Assembly (NCBI GenBank): GCA_026985685.1
Contig: JALSQA010000169.1
Location: forward strand, 1 to 12,749
DNA length: 12,749 nt
Origin: Campylobacterales bacterium
GTDB taxonomy: Bacteria > Campylobacterota > Campylobacteria > Campylobacterales > QNZT01
Direction: 5' to 3'
Shown here: positions 5,777 through 12,749 of the stretch, in pieces
Layout of the letters: the number at the start of each line of letters is the position of its first letter
How positions within the stretch are numbered: position 1 is the stretch's first letter
Position numbers and translations under genes: made by a program
The notes under the pieces: model-generated
Told to the model about the DNA's origin: nothing
The model's input: only the letters and a program-made list of their open reading frames with translations
The model's database searches: none

Positions 5777-7948
5777 CTATCCTTTTGGCTGCGATACATT
5801 ATCATCACTCGTTGGTTTCAAAATCGGTACATTTTGAGGTTGTGGTTCAAAACCATCTTCATTTAATACTTTTGTATTAACATCTTGAACATATTTATAA
5901 TTTACACCACCAATGTGTGCAAAGCGTACCATCAAATAAATTCCTCGTTTCGTAATAGACTCTGTACCACCGCTTGTCAGGCTTGGTGTAACACTCTCTT
6001 TGTACCTAAGCTGATAACTCCAGCATTTCTTGTGCATATCAAGCCCAATACGCCACTCTTTTGTAAAATGATGATCTAAATCATAATCTAAACCACTATA
6101 AAAAGAGTAGCGTTTATCTATAACTCTCAAAAAATCTCCGCTAAAGAAATTAATCTTTGTTTCATTTGGAGCATCATTGTATGTGTGATCTAATCGTATA
6201 TTATAGGTATCATCATTATACCTTACACCAGATTGTATCTTTTTAAGCTTATGAAATTCATAAGAATAAATCAATGCATTACGAAGTGATAAGTTATTTG
6301 AATATTGATAAATGACTTCATTTTCAGCTTGATTAAACTGTTTAAATTCTTTATCATAAAAATATCTTTGCACAAAACGATCAATTAAATAATTTGTACC
6401 ATTTAGATTATAAAGATAATTATTCATCTTTATGATAATACTTTTTTGCTCTAAATTAAAAGGAATAAAATCAGCGAAGTAACCTTTTTCCCTATTAAAA
6501 CTTGGCAGGTTTAAAGCCAGAGATAGTTGTATATTGTGTATACTATTTTGATAAGGTTTTAGTAAATCACTCTCTAAAGCTATTTGATGATAGTTACTTA
6601 AATACCTTGCATTTTGTATGCTTGAATTTGCATCTGTATAACTCACATGAGAAAAATAAAGATTTTCACTCATTGAGAGATTAAGATAATTTTTAAACAA
6701 AGGGACAGTAAATACAAAAGGTAAAGATATCTCATGCTGGTGTGCACCTAAACCTTCTCTTCTATATGAATTTTTGAATTTATAATCAATCGTATAAAGA
6801 AAATTCTGCATCCCTAATATCGTGGAAAATTTATGATACTGCAAAGAAGGCAGAGTTTGTAAAGTCTCTTTGTTACTTATCTTTTCTGTATCGATAAAAT
6901 ATTTTGCATAAGCACCAAAATAATCTTGATATCCACTGACATAATAGTTGAGTTTTGACGTTATTAATTTATCAACAGCATATTTATTGTCATCTTTTAA
7001 ATTGACATAATCAATATCATTTAATGTTGTTATATCAATCAATAAACCATCTTTATAGCTATAAGGATTATCTTTGATAAATTTTGTAAAAGGAGCTTCA
7101 TTTTCATAATAAAAAGAGGCACCTTTATGGACACTATTTTTAAGATTATGAGAAGAGGCATATTTTTTCTTTTCGTCAAACACACCTAAAGTCAAATGTC
7201 CTTTTGAGTATGGCGAATCAGCAAAACGAAAAGTACTATATAATCCTAAACCACGGTTGAGCCGCACTTGTGGATTAAGCTGTATATCCCATGATTTTGA
7301 TGGAGCGATGAAGATAGGCTGCATAAATAGTAAATTTTCACTATTTTCAAAACCAATTATAGGCTTTAATAACCCACTTTTTCGCTTATGAATAGTAGGA
7401 AAAGCTATCCATGGCAGATACAAAACTGGAACTTTACCCAAATAAAAACGAGGATTGTATAAACTTACATATGATTTATCTTTGTGTAGATGTGCTGAAC
7501 TAAATTTTATCTGCCAATCAGGAGCTTGACTAGGACAACTAGAAAGTGACGCACTTTTGACATAAAAATTTTTTTTATTAGCACGAAGTTTTTTACTTCT
7601 GATCCAGATATCTGAATCAGCTTCTTTTATGAAAACATTTGAAGTTATAAAAGTATTATGCTTGAGATCATAACGTACTAGATCTGTTTTATTTATCATC
7701 TTACCCTGAAAAAATAAAACAACATTACCAGATAAGGTAATAATCTGTTTTTTTTGATCATAGATAGCTTTATCTGCACTAAAAGTTGAATCTTTGTTAT
7801 AGATCACAATCCCATCACTAGCAACAATACAATTACCTTCATTTTGTACTGTTTTGGCATAAAGAGTATATCTTTTACCCTTTTTAGTAAGTGGAGCACT
7901 CAATAAAACAGAAGTAGACAAAAGTACAGTTGCTAAAATATTACGCAT
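5777..7948 (-). CDS. lptD: LPS-assembly outer membrane protein LptD (OstA/Imp)
   Basis: LptD forms, with the lipoprotein LptE, the outer-membrane barrel that inserts lipopolysaccharide into the outer leaflet. I start it at the ATG of 7946-7948 (723 residues). This gives a clean signal peptide, MRNILATVLLSTSVLLSA; a TTG 21 bases upstream would add an odd LQKHWWL prefix. The start overlaps the RDD stop by 8 bases. An OstA/LptA-like periplasmic jellyroll (about 25-165) precedes the barrel. The CPSQAPDWQI segment (from C138) and YLPWIAFPTIHKRKSGLLKP (about 177-196) are LptD signatures at the domain junction. The rest is aromatic-rich antiparallel strand sequence typical of a large barrel, with a KKCWSY motif near the C-terminus. 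Only three cysteines are visible (40, 138, 642) against four in E. coli. No lptE is seen in the window. Confidence 0.92.
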   Translation of the reverse strand: MRNILATVLLSTSVLLSAPLTKKGKRYTLYAKTVQNEGNCIVASDGIVIYNKDSTFSADKAIYDQKKQIITLSGNVVLFFQGKMINKTDLVRYDLKHNTFITSNVFIKEADSDIWIRSKKLRANKKNFYVKSASLSSCPSQAPDWQIKFSSAHLHKDKSYVSLYNPRFYLGKVPVLYLPWIAFPTIHKRKSGLLKPIIGFENSENLLFMQPIFIAPSKSWDIQLNPQVRLNRGLGLYSTFRFADSPYSKGHLTLGVFDEKKKYASSHNLKNSVHKGASFYYENEAPFTKFIKDNPYSYKDGLLIDITTLNDIDYVNLKDDNKYAVDKLITSKLNYYVSGYQDYFGAYAKYFIDTEKISNKETLQTLPSLQYHKFSTILGMQNFLYTIDYKFKNSYRREGLGAHQHEISLPFVFTVPLFKNYLNLSMSENLYFSHVSYTDANSSIQNARYLSNYHQIALESDLLKPYQNSIHNIQLSLALNLPSFNREKGYFADFIPFNLEQKSIIIKMNNYLYNLNGTNYLIDRFVQRYFYDKEFKQFNQAENEVIYQYSNNLSLRNALIYSYEFHKLKKIQSGVRYNDDTYNIRLDHTYNDAPNETKINFFSGDFLRVIDKRYSFYSGLDYDLDHHFTKEWRIGLDMHKKCWSYQLRYKESVTPSLTSGGTESITKRGIYLMVRFAHIGGVNYKYVQDVNTKVLNEDGFEPQPQNVPILKPTSDDNVSQPKG

Positions 7949-8393
7949 CAACCACCAATGTTTTTGCAAATTTATCTTCCCAGGTTATTTTCAGAGGGGA
8001 GAAAAGAGCAACAATAAAACCAAAATAAAAGAGCAATTCACTAACAACACGCATAAATGCACGAATGATTGCCGCAGCTGGTGAAGGTATAGCAAAATAT
8101 TCCTGATCTATGATTTTTATTTTCATAGCCATTTTGCCAAGCGTAGCACCATACATAGCAACAAAAATGCTCTGATATAAAATCTTTATTATCAAAACAT
8201 AAACAATCAAAGATTGTGTATATGCAACAATCTCTTCGGGTGATTTTAGTACAGATATTTTATCTGATATAACAATATAAAAGATAAAAGAGAGTAAAAG
8301 CTCATCAATAAAAGCAGCTATTGCTCTTTTATTGATGGAAGCGAGTGTAATATTTTCTATCTCTAACTTTTTAAGTAATTTGTCTTCAGTCAT
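7941..8393 (-). CDS. RDD family integral membrane protein
   Basis: This is a 150-residue inner-membrane protein of the RDD family, whose functions are mostly unknown. Family marks are the RAIAAFID segment (residues 23-30, the R...D pair within the first membrane helix), the GATLGKMAMKIKIID turn (82-96) after the second hydrophobic segment, and a third hydrophobic segment (about 107-132) that starts with IRAFMRVV. Hydrophobic segments are at about 24-44, 61-80 and 107-132. The ATG at 8391-8393 overlaps the purD stop as ATGA, and no good ribosome site is visible, so it is probably translated by coupling to purD. Its last bases overlap the lptD start. The position ahead of lptD suggests an envelope role, but that is not shown. 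Confidence 0.9.
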   Translation of the reverse strand: MTEDKLLKKLEIENITLASINKRAIAAFIDELLLSFIFYIVISDKISVLKSPEEIVAYTQSLIVYVLIIKILYQSIFVAMYGATLGKMAMKIKIIDQEYFAIPSPAAAIIRAFMRVVSELLFYFGFIVALFSPLKITWEDKFAKTLVVDA

Positions 8394-9658
8394 GAAAGTG
8401 CTTGATATGCGATATCTCTACGGTATTTTTTCCCAGCAAAATGCACTTGACCACACATCAGATAGGCTCTGTCTCTTGCTTCTTTGATACTATCACCCAT
8501 ACCAACACAAACTAAAACACGTCCACCTGTTGCAAAAAGTTTATCATCTTCTTTACTCACACCAGCATAGGAGATATGTGCTTTGTCCTTTAATTCATCA
8601 ATCACAACATCATCAACAATAATTTCTGATGGCATAGAACTTTTATATGGATAATTTTCACTTGCCATGACAACTCCAACGGCATAAGAATCTTTAATCT
8701 TGATATCCAGACTATCTAAATCATCTGTGCAGGCCTTATAAAATAGATCACAGACACTACTAGAGATTAAAGGCATCAATATCTCACATTCAGGATCACC
8801 AAAACGTACATTGTACTCTAAAACAATCGGCTCACCATCTACAACCATGATACCGATAAATAATACACCAGTATAAGGCATACCCTCTTCCTGCATACCT
8901 TTTAGTGTAGGTTCAATGATACGTTTTTCGATCTTTTTATAAAGAGATTCATCGATCAATGGTGTAGGTGCGTATGCTCCCATACCACCTGTATTTGGTC
9001 CTTTATCTCCATCTTCGAGACGCTTGTGATCTTGGGCAGCGGGTAGGACTTTATAGTTTTTGCCATCACAAATTGCAAATAAAGAGAGTTCATAACCATC
9101 AAGAAACTCTTCAACAATAATCGCCTTACCAGCATCTCCAAAACTCTCACCACTAAGCATATCTTTTGCTGCTTCTTTTGCTTCCTGGTGGCTTTGAGCG
9201 ATAATGACACCTTTACCAGCACACAAACCATCTGCTTTTACAACAATAGGTGTCTGAAGTGTATCTATAAAAGAAGAAGCTTTTTGATAATCATCTGTTT
9301 CGATATACGCAGCAGTTGGAATATCATATTTTTTAAGAAAGTTTTTCATGAAGATTTTGGAACCTTCAAGTTGGGAAGCATCCTTTGAAGGACCAAATAT
9401 TTTTAAATTTTTTTCTTTAAATATATCTACAATACCGCCTACTAAAGGGGCTTCTGGACCAACAATCGTTAAGTCTATATTATTATCTAACGCAAAATCT
9501 GCCAATTTATTAAAATCGCTAAGAGAGATGTTTTCGCCAAGTTTATCTGTTGCCCCATTGCCTGGTGCAAAGTAGAGTTTTTTTACTTTTGGATCTGTTT
9601 TTAAAGCAAGTCCGATAGAGTACTCTCTACCACCACTACCTATAATCATTATATTCAT
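8390..9658 (-). CDS. purD: Phosphoribosylamine-glycine ligase (GAR synthetase)
   Basis: PurD joins 5-phosphoribosylamine and glycine using ATP, the second step of de novo purine synthesis. The 422-residue length fits the family. The N-terminal domain opens MNIMIIGSGGREYS. The ATP-grasp region shows VVKADGLCAGKG (139-150), VEEFLDGYE (182-190), AAQDHKRL with GPNTGGMGAYAP (207-231), and the metal-binding EYNVRFGDPE (281-290). The ATG at 9656-9658 has an AGG site 7 bases upstream; a second ATG three codons later is less likely. The gene is the first in the long operon and follows the predicted 6S RNA on the same strand, with about 80 bases between. That leader contains two small hairpins and no clear promoter, so purD may be partly transcribed from the 6S promoter. 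Confidence 0.98.
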   Translation of the reverse strand: MNIMIIGSGGREYSIGLALKTDPKVKKLYFAPGNGATDKLGENISLSDFNKLADFALDNNIDLTIVGPEAPLVGGIVDIFKEKNLKIFGPSKDASQLEGSKIFMKNFLKKYDIPTAAYIETDDYQKASSFIDTLQTPIVVKADGLCAGKGVIIAQSHQEAKEAAKDMLSGESFGDAGKAIIVEEFLDGYELSLFAICDGKNYKVLPAAQDHKRLEDGDKGPNTGGMGAYAPTPLIDESLYKKIEKRIIEPTLKGMQEEGMPYTGVLFIGIMVVDGEPIVLEYNVRFGDPECEILMPLISSSVCDLFYKACTDDLDSLDIKIKDSYAVGVVMASENYPYKSSMPSEIIVDDVVIDELKDKAHISYAGVSKEDDKLFATGGRVLVCVGMGDSIKEARDRAYLMCGQVHFAGKKYRRDIAYQALS

Positions 9659-9737
9659 ATATACACCTATTTTTTAGAACATCTCAAAGAGATTTTTAGA
9701 ATTTTAGCACAACAAGGATCATAAAGATATCCTTTGG
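9659..9737 (-). other. purD leader with two small hairpins
   Basis: Between the RNA gene and purD the - strand holds a stem AAGGAU/AUCCUU (plus 9729-9734 with 9714-9719, 9-base loop) directly after the RNA 3' end. Nearer purD is AUCUC-UUU-GAGAU (plus 9681-9693). Neither is followed by a U-run on the - strand, so neither reads as a terminator for the upstream RNA. The first may set the 3' end of the RNA by processing. On the plus strand the second is followed by TTTTT, but nothing on that strand needs terminating here. The purD ribosome site (TAGG) lies at the end. Confidence 0.5.
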
Positions 9738-9910
9738 TTGCCCGAGTAGCCGTCCCAATAATGATGTAGCCCTAATAAGCTAATATTTTAGGAGAGACCC
9801 TCTCTTTAGGGGCAATTAATACAAATCGCCACACACCAAGAGGCGTACAATCTCCAAGTACAAGTACTGTGTCGGACCCTCTGTTTATGGTTTATCGAAC
9901 CACTCAGGCT
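9738..9910 (-). ncRNA. ssrS: Probable 6S RNA (purD-associated structured RNA of Campylobacterota)
   Basis: 6S RNA binds the sigma70 form of RNA polymerase and dampens transcription during slow growth. Here an RNA of about 173 nt is bracketed by an 8-bp closing stem: GCCUGAGU (plus 9902-9909) with ACUCGGGC (plus 9740-9747), one G-U pair. A good -10 box lies just upstream. Inside are GGUU-CGAUA-AACC (9889-9901), ACACA with UGUGU enclosing a long imperfect hairpin, GUCC with GGAC near the closing stem, and GAGAG-GGU-CUCUC (9792-9804) within an outer CCCUAA/UUAGGG pairing. Size, lack of coding potential and location upstream of purD fit what I recall of the epsilonproteobacterial purD motif, later taken to be 6S RNA. 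Signatures of tmRNA, RNase P RNA and SRP RNA are absent. That it is a structured RNA is well supported; the 6S identity is inference from position and size. Confidence 0.7.
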
Positions 9911-9916
9911 GGGGTA

Positions 9917-9948
9917 ATTATAGTATAGATAGTATTAAGTTAACTTAA
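9917..9948 (-). promoter_or_regulatory. Promoter of the predicted 6S RNA, with palindrome over the -35 area
   Basis: A perfect -10 box, TATAAT (- strand, plus 9917-9922), lies 7 bases before the predicted RNA 5' end at 9910. The -35 position has no clear consensus. It is occupied by a 14-base perfect palindrome, TTAAGTTAACTTAA (9935-9948), which could be a regulator site or simply AT-rich promoter DNA. The ddl stop codon is at 9960-9962, so the promoter lies entirely between the genes. Confidence 0.65.
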
Positions 9949-9959
9949 AAATTCTAAGA

Positions 9960-10991
9960 TTATTTACCTTTTGCTTTTTGGATATTGTGAATATAATCAT
10001 ATCCGATGCTTATTGTTTTTTCAGTTTTTAAGTGTTTGGATAATTCATCAATAACAGATGAAAAATCTTCAAAAAGATAATTGGCATAACTGCCAGGGAT
10101 TGGGTTTATTTCATTGAGGTAGATTTCATTATCAATTATAAAAAAATCACAGCGTATCAATGCACCTTCAAAAGAGTTTTCATATATTTTTATGAAATTT
10201 TCTTTTAATTTTTCTACTACACTCTCATCTATATCTGCCTGAAGTACTTGTTTAGTACGAGAAAAATCAAGATATTTTTTATCAAAATCCAAAAATTTCT
10301 CTTTATGTGGCTCTTCTACAATAGAAAAAATATAATCATCACCCTTGCATCCTGCTAAATTATACTCTTTTACTCCATCGATAAAAGGCTCAACAAGCAC
10401 TTCATCATCAAACTCATAAGCAACATCCAAAGCATACTCTAATTCACTTTGTTCGCTAATGATAGAAACTCCAATAGAACTACCAAGTCTTAAAGGCTTT
10501 ATGATGACTGGGAAAGGTATTGAAATATCATAAGAGCCTTTTTGTAATAATTCATAAGAGAGGGTTTTAATACCACGCTCTTTTGCATACCATTTTGTAT
10601 ATAGTTTATTAAAACTCAAAACACTAGCTTCTAGTGAAGGCCCGATAAAAGGAATCCCAAAAAAGGTAAACAAGGAAGCAAATTTTCCATCTTCACCATC
10701 TCCACCATGAACTAGATTGATGAGAATATCAAATTCTACTTTTTTTTCTTTCATGAAAGATTTTTGATAAAAACCACCCTCTTTCAAAAAAAGTTTACTC
10801 TCTTTTTTATAATCACCACTGCTAAAAAGTTTAGATTTCATTTTACTTGGATCTATAAGATAAAAATCACGATGCTGATCACAAAAGATAAAAGACAAAT
10901 CCCTATGTAATACATCTTTTAAAGTAATCGCACTAACAATACTTATCTCATGTTCATAACTTTGTGCTCCAAAAATAACGCAATATTTCAC
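9960..10991 (-). CDS. ddl: D-alanine-D-alanine ligase
   Basis: Ddl makes the D-Ala-D-Ala dipeptide for peptidoglycan precursors in the cytoplasm, using ATP. The 343 residues show the ATP-grasp pattern: EHEIS near the N-terminus (E13 aligns with catalytic E15 of E. coli DdlB), VHGGDGEDG (94-102), GIPFIGPS (112-119), IIKPLRLGSSIGVS (163-176, with K165 and S171), VEPFIDGVKEYN (200-211), and IRCDFFIIDNEIYLNEINPIPG (279-300), the metal ligand region. KKY at 238-240 places Tyr at the specificity position, as in D-Ala-D-Ala rather than D-Ala-D-Lac ligases. The start codon is GTG (10989-10991), with AAGGAA (plus 10997-11002) 5 bases upstream. An ATG two bases earlier is in another frame and runs straight into TGA. 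It lies 12 bases after ruvA and is the last gene before the 6S RNA interval. Confidence 0.97.
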   Translation of the reverse strand: MKYCVIFGAQSYEHEISIVSAITLKDVLHRDLSFIFCDQHRDFYLIDPSKMKSKLFSSGDYKKESKLFLKEGGFYQKSFMKEKKVEFDILINLVHGGDGEDGKFASLFTFFGIPFIGPSLEASVLSFNKLYTKWYAKERGIKTLSYELLQKGSYDISIPFPVIIKPLRLGSSIGVSIISEQSELEYALDVAYEFDDEVLVEPFIDGVKEYNLAGCKGDDYIFSIVEEPHKEKFLDFDKKYLDFSRTKQVLQADIDESVVEKLKENFIKIYENSFEGALIRCDFFIIDNEIYLNEINPIPGSYANYLFEDFSSVIDELSKHLKTEKTISIGYDYIHNIQKAKGK

Positions 10992-11003
10992 ATCTGTTCC
11001 TTT

Positions 11004-11561
11004 TTATCTTAAATTTTTTAAAGCTTCTTTGATCAACTCTTGTGTTGTCTGAGCCTTTGAAGTAGCTAATACTTTTTGAATTTTTTCTTTTTTAAAGCCA
11101 AGAGATTCCAATGCCATCAATGCTTCTGTTTTGGCTCCGTCAAGAGGACTATTTTGTTCATTTTCAAGTCTAAAATCACCTAACTCAACTAGTATCCTTT
11201 TTGCACTTTTAGGACCTATCCCAGGTACTGCTTTTATCGCTGTGACATCTTGAGTTAAAACAGCATTAGCAAAATCATCAGGTGTAAATGTCGAACAAAT
11301 AGCCAATGCTGTACTAGGACCTATACCATTTATTTTGATCACACGATCAAACATTTGTTTCTCTTTTTGATCTAAAAAACCATATAAATTCTGACTATCT
11401 TCTTTAAAAATTTGAGTCGTATGTAATATAAGTCGATTTTGTGAAATGGCACTACTACAATTTAAGGAGATATGGATCAGATATGTTAAACCATTTGGGA
11501 GTTTCAAGTGTAGTGAGGTAGGTTCTTTATAAACTACTTCACCTTCTATTGCAATTATCAT
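11004..11561 (-). CDS. ruvA: Holliday junction branch migration protein RuvA
   Basis: RuvA binds four-way DNA junctions as a tetramer and loads the RuvB motor during recombination repair. The 185-residue protein has the three expected domains. An N-terminal OB fold begins MIIAIEGEVVYKE. Two helix-hairpin-helix motifs follow, INGIGPSTALAI (77-88) and VPGIGPKSAKRI (112-123). A small C-terminal three-helix domain (about 140-185) would contact RuvB. The ATG at 11559-11561 is preceded by AAGGAT at 10-base spacing, embedded in the 3' end of the DUF342 gene 8 bases upstream. ruvB and ruvC are not in the window. It sits between a DUF342 gene and ddl with very short gaps, so the three are likely co-transcribed. 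Confidence 0.97.
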   Translation of the reverse strand: MIIAIEGEVVYKEPTSLHLKLPNGLTYLIHISLNCSSAISQNRLILHTTQIFKEDSQNLYGFLDQKEKQMFDRVIKINGIGPSTALAICSTFTPDDFANAVLTQDVTAIKAVPGIGPKSAKRILVELGDFRLENEQNSPLDGAKTEALMALESLGFKKEKIQKVLATSKAQTTQELIKEALKNLR

Positions 11562-11569
11562 ATATTATA

Positions 11570-12748
11570 CTATCCTTTTTTTCGCTCAAGCGTGTAGTTG
11601 CCATCCTCCATTGTCTTTAGCGTAATTTCAGAAATCATCTCTCCATCACTAAATAGATGTGAAACTTCTATAGGAGGCTCGACAACTTTAAACTTGACTT
11701 CATTAAATTCTTTCCATATTGATTTATTAACTACTCTAGCAGAGAAGACGGAATTTATCATCTCTTTGAGGTCATTCTCAAAAGTTTCGAGGGCGATTTT
11801 ATCATCTTTTAACTCTTTTAATAATAAATTATGCTCTTTAATATTTTTCTGATTTTCTCTTAATTTATTCATTAAAGAGAGTGGTACATTTGTATTACGC
11901 TCTTTTAATTCCTTCACTGTTTGATGGATTTGATGTACATTTTCCTGTTCATTTTGAATCTTTCTACGCAGTAATTTTATCTTTTTGGTAGTAAGTTTTA
12001 TCTCTTGTTGCATCGTTTGAATACTATCTTCTAATTTTTCAACCTGCTCTTTAAAATCTCTTTGAGATTTAGGATCAATGATAAATTTATTACCATCTCC
12101 TCTTAATGTATCTATCTCTATATATTGTGAAGCAAAAGCATTCATGTTTGAAAGAACTTCATTAAAATAGATCTCTTTTGCAATAACTTTGCCTCCTGAA
12201 GCTTTATCAATGTAAGCAATATTTGCCTCAACTGTACCATTTTCAAGAATATCAATATGCACTATATCACCACTGACATACCCTTTATGTAAGTGTATCG
12301 TTACATCTTTGGCGATAATCTTTGAACTTTGGTGAGTTTGACCACCTATCTCTACTTTATCAGCTTTTACTTCTGCTCCACTACCGACATTTCCATTTGT
12401 TTTGACTTCAGCACTCTCTATCTTCATGCCTTGACCAATAGTATCAACTAAGCTATCTTTACCTTCGATATTAACTTTTATATTATTTTCTTCACCTGCA
12501 TCTATAGAACCTGTTGCTTTAAAACTTATCTCATCAACAACTAATTCATCTTTTATCTCATAATGCTGTGGAGATGATTCATAAATAAAACCATCTTTAG
12601 CAGCATAATAAAAGATTTTTTCTCCCTCTTCTTTGACAATAAAATCTTCACTTACAACAACATCAAGATTATGGCTTAATTCTATTTGTGTAAAATTGAT
12701 AACACACCCTTTACAATTTCTACCAATTTGACCTTCTCTTGACTTGTG
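11570..12748 (-). CDS. DUF342/FapA-like protein, 5' truncated at window edge
   Basis: The frame stays open from the TAG at 11570-11572 to the right edge, so the ATG at 12427 is internal and 392 C-terminal residues are visible. The first 20 residues contain GRNCKGCVI, which occupies the place of the usual GRN-x-x-G motif of DUF342 proteins but carries a CxxC pair. A repetitive beta-rich region with regularly spaced G/V/I turns (about 20-220) fits the beta-helix of this family. A strongly charged coiled coil (about 228-335) and a short beta C-terminal piece follow. Related FapA proteins influence flagellar placement or assembly in Vibrio and Shewanella; in Campylobacterota the role is not established to my knowledge. 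The stop is 8 bases before ruvA, and its end holds the ruvA ribosome site. The family call is good; the function is open. Confidence 0.85.
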   Translation of the reverse strand, partial: HKSREGQIGRNCKGCVINFTQIELSHNLDVVVSEDFIVKEEGEKIFYYAAKDGFIYESSPQHYEIKDELVVDEISFKATGSIDAGEENNIKVNIEGKDSLVDTIGQGMKIESAEVKTNGNVGSGAEVKADKVEIGGQTHQSSKIIAKDVTIHLHKGYVSGDIVHIDILENGTVEANIAYIDKASGGKVIAKEIYFNEVLSNMNAFASQYIEIDTLRGDGNKFIIDPKSQRDFKEQVEKLEDSIQTMQQEIKLTTKKIKLLRRKIQNEQENVHQIHQTVKELKERNTNVPLSLMNKLRENQKNIKEHNLLLKELKDDKIALETFENDLKEMINSVFSARVVNKSIWKEFNEVKFKVVEPPIEVSHLFSDGEMISEITLKTMEDGNYTLERKKG

Positions 12749-12749
12749 T

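Noticed and set aside
8956..9231. 91-codon frame on the - strand inside purD
   Set aside because: It is a shifted frame of the conserved ATP-grasp region of purD, low in complexity (many Lys, Val, Leu) and without its own start context.
9681..9697. Intrinsic terminator on the + strand (ATCTC-AAA-GAGAT then TTTTT)
   Set aside because: The stem is only 5 bp and AT-rich, and no + strand gene or transcript precedes it; it reads better as a weak hairpin in the purD leader.

Overview
The window looks like chromosomal DNA of a Campylobacterota (Epsilonproteobacteria) member, probably a free-living sulfur- or hydrogen-oxidising relative of Sulfurimonas or Sulfurovum rather than a Helicobacter. The grounds are the AT-rich composition, an atpE gene that stands apart from the other ATP synthase genes and encodes a c subunit with a signal-peptide-like leader, and the order purD - RDD protein - lptD - ... 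- pnp - atpE. As I remember it, this order is largely shared with the H. pylori HP1212-HP1218 region. Proteins were assigned by reading motifs; no database search was possible.

Layout. The left edge (1-616, + strand) carries the C-terminal part of a DMSO-reductase-superfamily molybdoenzyme. Everything else is on the - strand and so reads right to left. The order is: a 5'-truncated DUF342/FapA-like gene, ruvA, ddl, a 300-base non-coding interval with a structured RNA that I read as 6S RNA with its own promoter, purD, an RDD membrane protein, lptD, an MCE/MlaD-type lipid transport protein, a short J-domain protein, a phosphoribosyltransferase-like protein, pnp, atpE and tRNA-Leu(GAG). The tRNA 3' end meets the molybdoenzyme gene tail to tail, 7 bases apart.

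How it works together. From purD to pnp the genes overlap or abut: a 4-base ATGA overlap, an 8-base overlap, a 3-base gap, overlaps of about 11 and 23 bases, then a zero-base gap. They are almost certainly one translationally coupled operon that combines purine synthesis, outer-membrane assembly (LptD and the MCE protein) and RNA turnover (PNPase). atpE follows after a 108-base gap that holds its own promoter-like sequence and a leader able to form a stem-loop at the very 5' end. DUF342 - ruvA - ddl form a second tight cluster upstream of the 6S RNA.

Most of this is conserved housekeeping content; I saw no CRISPR array, prophage or defence system. The points most worth a second look are the atpE 5'-terminal stem-loop, the REP-like 14-bp palindrome between atpE and tRNA-Leu, the 6S/purD interval with a perfect palindrome at its promoter, the MCE protein with a beta-rich C-terminal domain, and the uncharacterised J-domain plus phosphoribosyltransferase pair coupled to pnp.
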